Assembly (NCBI RefSeq): GCF_964275005.1
Contig: NC_092694.1
Span: 29,226,132 to 29,290,131 of the forward strand
From: Diadema setosum
Lineage: Eukaryota; Echinodermata; Echinoidea; Diadematoida; Diadematidae
DNA: 64,000 nucleotides
Reading direction: 5' to 3'
The translations under genes were made by a program, and so were the position numbers. How positions within the stretch are numbered: position 1 is the stretch's first letter; every line of letters starts with the position of its first letter. The notes under the pieces are model-generated. The model did not search any database and was not told the origin of the DNA. It worked only from the letters and a program-made list of their open reading frames with translations. Below, one piece after another: positions 37,601-49,600 of this stretch.

Positions 37601-40600
37601 GGGTGGAAATAATAGAAGAACAAGATCAGTGGTGGAAATGAGCTGCATGCTTGGCGGAGGTCTGCGCTCTCAGAGTGCTTTTCTAGTTATAAGCTGTTTG
37701 AGCATTGTTTTTTGCAAAAATAAGCAAAACTTCACAATTTCATAACTTCCTCATTCTTACCCAATTTTGACCAAATGTTTTCATCTTGTGCTTATTGAAA
37801 CTGGTTCTCTCTCTCTTTTCAGATAACTTTTTTTTTTTAACTGGTCCAGAATTCCCCTGTAACTGGGGCGAGGTTATTTAAACAGTGTGGAACAGATATT
37901 CATTTCTTCTCTGAGTATATGTACATGTAGAAACTCTGCACTGTCTCTGCTGTGCAAAGTGCTTGTCTCATGAATATGCACTGGGCACTTAACATCCACG
38001 AATGTGAAAATCCGAGAAGAGCAAAGCACTTAGGGTGCTTTCAAGCAGGCAGAGCGCACCGTACCATACTATAGCGAGCCAAAAGCGGACCACTTCCCGA
38101 TGCGCTCCGAAAGCGTACCACAACTGCACCAGAAGTTGGCATGCGAAGAATACCAACAGGACGCACATACGTCATAATTCAAAGAGTTTATTCTCTTTGT
38201 TTGGTACACCTGTAAGTAGCGTATTAGCGCTCCAGTAGGCGTTTTCACATCAGCCCGATGTTTCGAAATAGCGCGCTATTTTCTGACTTGGGAAATTGGA
38301 AAATATCTCGAGCTTGGATTTTTATCGGGCTGATGTGAAAACGCCTAGTGTGTATCAACCTGTGGCTACAAAAACATTTGACCCCCTCCAGAAATAAATC
38401 ACAAGGTATGCTTTCTCCACAGAGTGTTTGAACACTCCAAAGTACAATAGTACAAATGTATGGTACGCAATAGTTTTGATCTTTGTACAAATATCTTGTG
38501 CCATGAAGATTATTGGACATGTACACGTACATGTAGTCATACATGTACATTCCATCATGTTTTAGATATAATTATGCACCTTGAAAATTAAATGCCATGT
38601 GCATACAGTGTACATAAAGTTGTGAAGTGTTTCTCTACTGTGAGCATTTGGCTCCAGTTTCCCACTTTTGGCCATGATTTCTTGCCTCATCCAAGTCAAA
38701 AACATCAACATAGACCAGGCTGAGCCAAATGAATAACCCATATACTAGGATGTTACAAGGATGTTTTACTATAGATACACTTTTGCATGGATTTTATTAA
38801 TGCAGATTTAAATGTGAGACAGCCAGAACTGGAATGTTATCAGGGAATAGGTGGGTGGAAGGGGTTTCACACCTACAAACGAGGCCATTTGTGGTTTCTG
38901 GAACATGTTTCTAAACAGGTGTAGAATTACTTTGGGGATTATCAGAAATAGTTCAAGTTTGTATCCATAGGGGTCACAGTTTGATGCATTTTTTTCCTTT
39001 TTTTATCAGCTGTAGATCCTTTTATTGCTGTTGTTTGCACTTTTACAGAATTGATGTTGAACACCAATGTTATCACATCTCCATCTTTTCTGTTGTCAGG
39101 CAACCCTAGCAAATTGTACACCCACTACATGACGAAGGCTGCCAAGATGTGGTTACCATTCATCAACGTGGTGCTCAAGGTAAGAGACTTGGCGGGCTGC
39201 AAAAGTTTTAGTTCTCTAACCTATGTGATGAGGGACTTACCCATGTGAGTTGCATGATGTAATATCTATACCAGCTCCTGGGGCTTTCTCCCAGCACCTC
39301 AATGGCTCCAGAGGTAAGCAATTTATTGAGTCATCCTTCATGAGAGAGGGAATTCCCCTCAGATACACTTGTGAGGAAGCAATGAATGCAGAACAGTTGC
39401 TGTATACGCCGAATACATGTATTTCGTGAGGTTTTTATTTTCGCGAATTTGCGAGTCAGATGCTATCCGCGAAAATAAAGACACGCAAAAATATTGACTC
39501 TGATCCCGATGCGAATGTGATGTACGCATGTACATTTTCCGTTCAGTACAGGACTCCACAATCACGAATTTAGCCACTCCCGAACTCGTTGGGAATTCCC
39601 GATTCGCAAAAATTTAGACTCGCGAAATATATGGCGTATACAGTAGTACATTACAAATAATGCACAGGCGAGAGTGTGTTAGTGGAGTTGCAGTGCACTC
39701 AAGGGTATTTACAATGGTGAAACATATACAAGGCATAGCCGAGTGCATGTTGCACTACGTTGTGATTACCCAAGAGTGAGCTGCATATCCATTAACGTTA
39801 CAAATATAAACCTGCTCATTATTTAATTAAGGCGAAATTTCTTTTGTACACAACCAAAGAAACCTATTTACCTTGCGTGAGCTTTCACCTATTGTCTGTA
39901 GGCTTCATCAGACTGACGTTGACTCGCCGTAGATGGGGTGTAGGCAGTCTTACAGTCCGAGAGAATGGGAATGTACGCTGAAGATAATTTGTATTGCCCC
40001 TCGTTCAGCGTACATTCCCATTCTCTCGGACTGTAAGACTGCCTACACCCCATCTACGGCGAGTCAACGCCAGTCTGATGAAGCCTACAGACAGTAGGCT
40101 AAAGCTCACACAAGGTAAATAGTTTTCTTTGGTTGTGTACAAAAGAAATTTTGCCTTAATTAGAGAATTACCAATCAGATGAACCTCTTCCAGGATCTGC
40201 TCATTATTTGTTTTATAAAATGGGTCGTAAACCAATAGCATTTTTCATGTACCTTTGTGAGTGAATACCAGTCTGCTAAATGTAGAATTTGCTCGAAAGC
40301 CAAGATGTCTGAAGATGTTTGTTTCGAGCAATCAGCAAATGCTGTAGGCATACACATGCGCAAGGCAAAGACAGCACAAACTAGAAGTTGTTTACCGAAA
40401 TAAGTGATTGAGAGTGTGCGATGTGCTTGTAACAACTTATTGAGTGCATACTGCTAAAGTATGCATTGTGACGTCAGTTAGCGTGCGGTTATGCTTTCTC
40501 GGTAATGTCCTATAGGATAGAACTCTCTGCTGTTCTGCTTTTTTCGTTGCACACTTTTTGCATGGCTGTGCATGTTAGAAAATAAAGAGTGCACATGTTA

Positions 40601-43600
40601 CTCATTTCAGCCCTGCTGATTGGCTACGTTCTTGAACCCGTTTTATGATAGAACATATCCCTGAAGTTTGAGGAATTTGTGACAAGCTGTGCAAGAGTTA
40701 GGAATTATTAAAAGTCCTCATTCAATTCCATGTTCGGACATTGCTGAATGGCAAGACCGCGTAAGAACATCGTAGGTGATGTCAGTACAACGTTTGAAGA
40801 GAGAATATGAAGAAAATTTCACACAATTTCCTTTTCCTAACATGATGAAACAGCTCTTGACCTACACGTACCTCCTTCAGAAGGCAGGGAGAGTAATATT
40901 ACCCTGCGTCTACAACAAGTCAAGATAATATGTACCTTCCATAATGCCTCAAATTCTTGTTCCTCTAACTTATGTTTCTCCCCACAGACTTGTGTAGAAA
41001 AATTCAAAAGATCAAGTGGAGGAAAATGAAATAAGAAAACACATGCATTCGCAAACACAAAATATGTCCTGTAAACGTCCTTTAAGAGTCCTTTATTTTC
41101 ACTTCGTCAATCTTGTATGAGGCCCATGTAAAGAACTTTGTTGAGCTGTTCACATGTGACTTCTTAACCCTAAAAGGGCCAGGGGGCGGAATCCGCCCCC
41201 CCTCGACGTTTCGCGCTATAATTCTGTAACGCGAGAAGGCCTCATGGCGAGGCTTCTTGACTTTGTATGATCAAGTCTCGCGCAACTTTTGAGACCAAAT
41301 TTGCAACGTCCGCGCATACACTACTGTACTTTTGCGAAGCCACGCCCATTTTTGTGACAGAATGTCACCCCAAAACGGGCACAATTTAGTGATTTTGTAC
41401 ACATTTCCTATGGAAAACAGTGCTGTGTCATGAAAGTCATAAAAACCTGATTATTTTTACAATTAATCACTTTCATTGATTAATTTTGTGCTAATTATGG
41501 TAGAAAAGTGGTCAATGACAATTTCCAATGAAAAAACAAAAAAAAAAAAGTTGAAAAACAAAGAAATACATAAGAAATTCTAAAACAATAAAATACATTA
41601 GAAATTAAATGAGTTTTGGAAGTTTTTGTGATGTACAATTGTTGAATATGCTAAAACAGAGTTACAGATTAAAAATTAGACTCTCAATGCTTTTAATTAG
41701 GCAAAAATATGACCTTGACCTTAATTTACATAATTGATTAATTAAAATTAGAAATTGATTGTTTTAAAAAATCTTATGACACAATCTTGTAGATTATGAC
41801 GTGGGTCTCACGCATGCAAAATTTCATTGCGATCGCGCCACCGATGGCCAGGGATGGGGGGGGGCGGGGGCGGAATCCATCCCCCCGTCTGAGCATAGCC
41901 AAAAAAGCCCGGGCCTTTTAGGGTTAACCCATACTTGGAAACACGCTGGAAATGGTTTCGGTTTGGTTTTTACTGTGGCGTGATTGAGTGTTTGCTTCCT
42001 TGTCAACTGTGCCTCTATTTAATGATAACATGATAATAATAGTAATAAGGTCTTATTTACCCAAGGTAGCCTCTTCAGTGTTGTCACTGCTCTACCAGAA
42101 AGCCCTGCTGTTATTATTACTCTATGGTTGCCTGGTACCCAGCTATACACCTTGGTCGAGAGGGAAATAGTGGGTAAAAACATCTTGTCCAAGGACGTAA
42201 GCACTGGGCGGGATTCGAACTTGGGTCCTCCGATTGGGAGTCGGGAGTCTTATCCACAGTGCTCCACTTTTGAGTATGTTGTTTTCAAACTAAAATCTAT
42301 CTTTGTGAGGAAGCTGGCTGCCCTACAATCCTAATAATGCAATCAGAGAGCTTGTCTACACTCTTGATCATGTAGACTAACACCCTCACAAAATGCTGGT
42401 TGTACTAACAGATTTTAGAAAGTGTATGAAAGCCACATGGATTTATGGCTGCTACCCATGTGATTGCTTGTCATTGAAAAAAAAAATGATGTGAATTGAG
42501 TTTGGTTTCCAGAATTTCAGATCATGATAAGAATGACCATCTTGTTGAATGTTTCTCACATATTTGGTTTCATTATACATCATGTACTTTATTACATAAT
42601 GGTCTTGACAAAGTGGTTCGGGTGTGTTTGCTGATTTTAGCATGAAAAAGAAAACTGTAAGAAATTCAATTGCAAGTAGAGCTGTACATGTACACATTGT
42701 ATGTGGTCTACATGCACTTTCAAATCTCAAATGGAAAGATTTAAGTCACCTTACATTGAGTGGGATCTCAAAGCTCACCTGACTTTGAGTGAGATATGCG
42801 GCATGTTTTCATGATGAGTCATAGATGGAAAAGTTTTGCTGGAGATTTTGCTGACTTTCCATCAGCAAAATATGTTTTCCTTGCATTCACACTGCATCTG
42901 GTAATTGATGATGAAAAATCTGAAGACCCTTCACATGCTTTCTATAAGTTTCACATGTAGAATCTATCAAAAAATTCACTGGACTTTGAGTCAGATATAC
43001 ATCATAATTATGACACATTTTCGTGATGAGTCATGGACAAGTTTTGCCGGAGAGCAGTTGAAAGAAGAAAAAGAAAGCTGAAGATCCTTCACACACTCTC
43101 TGTGGGAATTTGGATTCTAGGATCTCAGAGCTCACCTGACTTTGAGTGAGATATGTGGCATGTTTTCATGATGAGTCATAGATGGAAAAGTTTTGCTGGA
43201 GAGTCGGTTTAGCCCACAGACTAAATTTCTACTGTAGCCAAATCTTATTTAGTTCATTGCAACCCAAAGGCTTCTCACTTCCCCTCCGTATTCAGACTGT
43301 TACAAGTGTATTGCGTGTGAATTAACGTGCACATGTATGTGCACGAACCCAAGCGAGGCTTGCTCTACTCTCGAACGACTCTAAAACTGTTAAAGGGAAC
43401 GCAAACCCAAAGGACAACGTGGATTGAGTTAAAGCAGTAACATTAGTAGAACACATCAGTGAAAGTCAGGAAAATCAGGCAATTGATGCAAAAGTTATGC
43501 ATTTTTTACAGTTTTGGTGTTGGAACTGCTGGGTAAGGAGACTACTGGAGGTTATGACATACAAGCTGTATGAGTGAACTACGTACAATATAAAGAAAAT

Positions 43601-46600
43601 ATAAAGGGAATTCAATAAAAATTCATTTTCATGAAAATTACACATTCCAACAACTTGATGCTGACATATGTTAGGGGTATCACTTATTCCTCCTGCTTTC
43701 TGAAAGCGGTTAATAGTCAAGTACTCTTTCATTTTGCTGAAAAAATGAATTTTTGTGGAATTCCGTTTGTATTTTCTTTATATTGTTGTCCACTCATACG
43801 TCATAACCTCTAGTAGTCTCCTCATCCAGCGATTCCAACACCAAAACTGTAAAAATTCATAACTTTTGCATCAATTGTCCAATTTCCCTCAAACTTTCAC
43901 TGATGTGTTCTACAAATGTTAATGCTTTTACTCCATTCACATTGCTCTTTGTGTTTGCATTCCCTTTAAACTGTAATGATTGACCACATAATGACTAACA
44001 GTCCTAGACCTGTATATTGTCAGGAACACACTGTACAGTGTATATACAGTAAAGCATGTACGGTATAGCATGTCCTAACCTCGGGCTTGGAAGAACTACT
44101 TCACTGAAGTTTCAGTCCCTTTAAATTTCATCTTGGGACATAAAGGCATAATTTACCATTTGCAGATGAAACAAAAACCCAGCTTTGGTGCTTCAAAATA
44201 GTTCTAAAATGTGAGTTGGGGATGAAAACAACCAACTTACAAATTTGAATCAGTGCAATCAATGGTTCATATTATTAAATATACAAAATGTGAACAATAG
44301 TTATAATAAAAATGTTTTAAGACTAAACTGTCTGCAGTTCTGGTTAAGTTGGAAATATAGTGACGTCTCTTTCTATTTTTAGCTTTATTACTATTTTTTT
44401 TTCCATGGTAGGATATTTTTTGATACAGCTGACCTACCACTTATCAAATGTGATATCTCGGACATTTTTTTTTAATCACTGCTCCCAATGGTAAACAGTA
44501 CCTTTAAAGGGACATACATATCTCATTTCAAACACATCAGCCCGAATTCACAAAGGTGGTACAATCTTGTCCATGGTTTAAACCATGGACAAAGACCGTA
44601 GTTTTTTTTATGGGGCGCCAAGTGTCGCATGGCCTGTTGCGTTATGAAATCAGTCATTTCGTTACGAAATGTTGTCATTTCATTTAATACAAAATTATAA
44701 TTTCGTCAACAAAAAAAAATGATAAAGGTTGTACCACCTTCGTGAATTTAGGCCATCAGGTGGAACATTCTGCACATTCATAATTTCTTGCAAGTCATCT
44801 AGGATGCGGTGGAATGTGTTTGTGGACTGTGTGGAAAACCCCCAAGAAACCACATGCTATCCCCCCTTCACTCTCACACCCACGCAGATCCAGTCAATTC
44901 CCGTAAGGACAGGAAGTCTTTAAAGATATATGAAACCTCAGCTCAGGTTGTACAAGCAGTATGATTGATTTCTTTGAAGAGAGTATCGCTGGAGCATCTA
45001 TTTTTATATAAGCCACTTAACTCGCTTAAGATTGCTTGAGGTCATTCCTGTAAGCACAGTTGCACAGGTGCCCCAGAAGCTTGTAGTACTTTGAATGTTA
45101 TTGAAAGGAATTTGAGATGATATTGCATGCGCCAGAGCAAAATGTGTCACATGATTTGAGATGAGTGTATATTATGTGGTGCTAACCAAGGGCAATATTT
45201 TCTGGTGTACTACGAGATGAAGTACGTAATGCAATATATAGTGCAATAAACATGTTTTTTTCACAAAATTACAGTCCCCTACCTCTGAGAGTTTTTAAAG
45301 GGTGTGTACAGTTCTGGTCGAGGTGAGGATTTAGCTTCTAATGTTTTGCGAGATATTCAGAAACCACTCTATGAGATATCAAAGAGCATGCAGTTCTAAG
45401 GGGTATCAAAAGTTTATTCGATGAAAATCGGTTTTGAAATGGCCGAGATATCAAAAAACAAGGTGAAACAAAGAGATCCTAATAAAGTTGTGGCATGTCG
45501 CCTTTTATTATTAGCACTTTTTTGGATATCTCAGCCATTTGAAAACCAATTTTCATCAAATAAACATTGAATCCTTCTTAAAATTACATGCTCTTTCATA
45601 TTTCATAAGAGGCTTTTCATTATCTCACTTAGGAATGTTCAAAACATGAATCCCCACCTCAACCAGTACTGTACAGTCCCTTTAAATGCGGTACTTGCTG
45701 TTTGTTGATCAGGATATAGCAAAGCGTGCAGTTTTCTCTCTGACTTTGTTGTCTCACATGTCTAACCCCCCCCCCCCCCCCCCGTTCAGACTAGAAAGTT
45801 CTCATATAGATTTACGACGTATGGATATAGGACATTTTTATGTGTCTGAATACTCTAACATTGAAACATCATTTCAATATACATCGTATATCGAAACAAT
45901 GATTTGAGTGTCATTTCAAATCATTATCCTTTATCCATTTGACATATATTTGTGTCTGAACGCTCTCACATACATACGTCGTATGAGTAGGTGGGGCTTA
46001 TTCGCAGCGCCCGCGGAGTGTTCACATATCGGCGGTGCGGACTTATCAGGCGGCTGACAGATTGATTGTGACATAATAATGATCTGGCGCGAACTAGCGA
46101 ACTACCGGATGAATCCAAGGCAGAGCATAAACACTATGCGCAAAGCCTGCATAAATTACGTACTGTGCATGGAAGAGAATCACATCAAGAACTATCGCCT
46201 GTGCACTAGGTCTGAATGCTCTGATACGATTATCGTTTTACGGGATGCTGTGTCTGAACGCTCTCATATCGAAATGTCGTACCAATATGCGATAATTTGG
46301 TGTGTCTGAAAGCCGCATCTCAAACTTTTCGATAAAGAAAGTTCCATGGCATTGAAAAAAAAAAACACTTTTTCCCAAAGGCTACAGCCTCAGAACAATG
46401 TGGCACACACTGGGGGTATACACCATGTCACACAAAGAGTTTATGTACAGTTGTACAAATATACAATGTACATGTATATGTTACACAGTGGATAGGTATG
46501 GAGATATACACATGTATGTAGGGCACAGAAATGTCATTGTGGTTTGTGTTGTGAACTGCTAAACTGTTTGATATGTGCATTGTATTGATTGCTGGTGTTT

Positions 46601-49600
46601 GACAGTTCATATTTCCTATTTATCTTTGTCAATGCCAGAGGAAATAGAGTTGGTGAAGAGAGTTGTTTTTTTTTTTTTTTAAATGTCCATTTTCCTATAG
46701 GAACAAAACAGTTTCCCATAGGGATTCACAAATGAGGGTGTACAGTCACCTCACATTTTTATTGATAGGTGGTGTCCACAATTTTGGGCATGTGGCTTTA
46801 ACGCTTTATGTGCCTTGGTGTAAACCCCCTGTGTGCCACATTATTCTGAGATTGCAACATAGTCTTGCTTTGGACAAACGTTATGTTTGCTGTTGTTGTT
46901 GGGGTTTTCTTGGGAGGGGGGTTGGTTTGTTTTTTTCAAAACGATGTGGGATAACTTTTAAAGATTTTTTTTTTTTTTTTTATCCTGCACACATAATGGC
47001 CAAAATTGGTAGAAAAAATGCCACGTTTTGCTTTGATGTAAATTGTGTGAAAAATCTATGATTGCTTTCCTTTCAAACGACTAGCAGATACAGTATTGTA
47101 GAGGCATAACTTTTGCACACAAAACAGTGATAGAAACTTCAGATTTACTCACAAATCCTCTGGGGAACACTCCTTGATAGTCAATCACCTCGTAAAATGC
47201 TACATGTGATAGGAATGGAATAGCGAGAAACGCTTTCATTGGACTGCGGCATCTGGCGATTTGTCGATCGGTTTGGGCGGGCTTGCACATGTACGTTTGA
47301 GCAGAATATGCGAAGTTGGCACGCCGTCAACTGAGTCAGGCATGCGAACGTGGCACATAAAGAGTTGATGGGAAAAAAAAAAAACACAATCTTGACCTCA
47401 TGCTTTAAGTCATGCACATGTATGTGCGAAGATTCCTAGCTTCTTGGTTCTTGCTCTAGGAGTGTAGCTCATGCTCTTTCATTGCTGTCTTCATCTTATT
47501 TCAGGGCATTTGACCGCTGTGAGTGAACAGCAATCCAAAGATCAAAATCTTTGGCCACAGTTCTAGTGATGTTTAGTTTATACAGTTAGTCTCGTTCTTT
47601 CAGGGTGTTAACAGTTTTGAGGTATGAAGCTTAGAATATGTCACATACTTTTTTTTCTAGGATGTTTGACAAAAGTTTTGACATGATATTGCAATACCAA
47701 AATGAGACATCACAACCACAACTAGCCATGGACATTTGAGGGTCACAAAAATTTGCTCTTTTTTTTTTTCGCATGTTGCTCTCTAGGCCCAATAGCTTTT
47801 TGGAATATTGCATTGGGACTGTTCAGGCAGAAGAATAGCAAGACTTTAAAAAATTCAGGCTGTTGCAGAATCAGTAAATTTTTGCTTTAAGGTTAGTAAA
47901 TCTTGTGTTGGTTACAGTCTAAATTGCCTTCCATGGTTGTGAACTGTCCCCTACAACACTGCAAATTTTTTTATGCCTCCGCCTGGAAGTGACGCTGGAG
48001 GCATTATACTGTTTTCAGGTTGTCTGTCCTTCCGTAATCAATTTTGTGGACAGCGTAACTAAAAAAACTGTTTGAGGTATCGTAATGAAACTTGGCACGT
48101 ATGTACAATGAGTGGGTGAAGTTGTGCCTATCAACTTTTGGGTGCACATGCTCAAGGTCAAGGTCAAATGCTCAAAATTTCACTATTTCCCCCATACCCC
48201 ATATCTATGCAATGCCTGAAGGTATTTTCTTGAAACTTAGTGTATACACGTACTACCCAATAAAAATTCTCTAGAGAGAGTTTTGGGCTATGAGGTCAAA
48301 GGTCAAAGGTCAAGTGAATATATTGAAATTTCACTTTTTCTCCCATTTATATACATTGTATATCGGAAATGGTTCAAGGTATATTCACAGAACTTGGTAC
48401 ATAGAAGGTATTCATGTACTTACTGACAGTGATTGCATGTATCTTGGGAATATCGGGGTGAAAGGTCAAGGGTCAAAGGTCAAGGTCAACTCCTCAAAAT
48501 TTCACTATTTCCCTCATATCAATGCAATGCCTGCAGGATTTTTCTTGAAACTGAGTGTATACACATATTACCCAATAGAGGTTCGTTGCAAAAGGTTTTT
48601 GCCAAAAGGTCAAAGAGCAAGTTAAAATGCTAGATTTGAGTTCTTCCTCCATTTCTCAGAAGTGGCCAAGGTATCATCATGAAGCTTTAATAGTATATAT
48701 TTATACATGTACTGCCTGACAGTGATTCTCTTGGGAATTGTAGGGTCAAGGGTCAAAGGCTAGGGTAAAATCTTCAAATTTTACTCTCTAATACTGAAAT
48801 TACACTTTTTCTCCATACCTTGAAAATTACTCAATGCATTTATGAACCTATAAAAGAAGTGAAGTAAAAATCCTCAATTCCCTAAATACCTGCTCTCTTA
48901 GACAATATAGCAGTTCATCCAATTAAACCTGGTTAATATTTTGCCAATTATCTGAAACTGTCATCACACATTGTCAAGACATTGTACCATAGACCGATCA
49001 GGAGAACCATGCATTATGGCAGAGGCATACCAGTCGCCTAGTTATTTCATGTCATTAACTTTTTTATTGTTTGGCTGACATCTGCACATCTACATGTACA
49101 TGTGATCTACATGTACATGCACTGTACATAATCTACGACTATTGGGGAAGTATCCGACTTCAGAGTAAGGTACTAAAAAGCAAAAGTGTCCTTTTTTCTT
49201 TGGATAACATGAGCTGCAAAAAGTACTTATTTATGGCAAAATAACTGTTGACTTGCAATCTGCGTGACATATGTACATGACTACTTGTGAGCAGCTATCA
49301 GCTTAACCTCAAAATCAGTTTAGAGATACTTATCAAATGTACACGTATGTTACAGAATTGTCTTGCCTAAATCTCCTTAACCCTCCATGTGCCACATTTA
49401 CACTGTATTTCCTGACATAATGAAATGTGTGTACATTTGACTTGGTAGCACAGAAGGGGTTAAAGGAGAAATTCACCTACATAGAAATGTGGATTGAGTG
49501 AATGCAGGAATATTAGTAGAACACATCGGTGAGAGTTTGAGGAAAATCGGACAATCCATTCAAAAGTTATGAATTTTTGAAGTTTCTGCTTAGTCACGGC

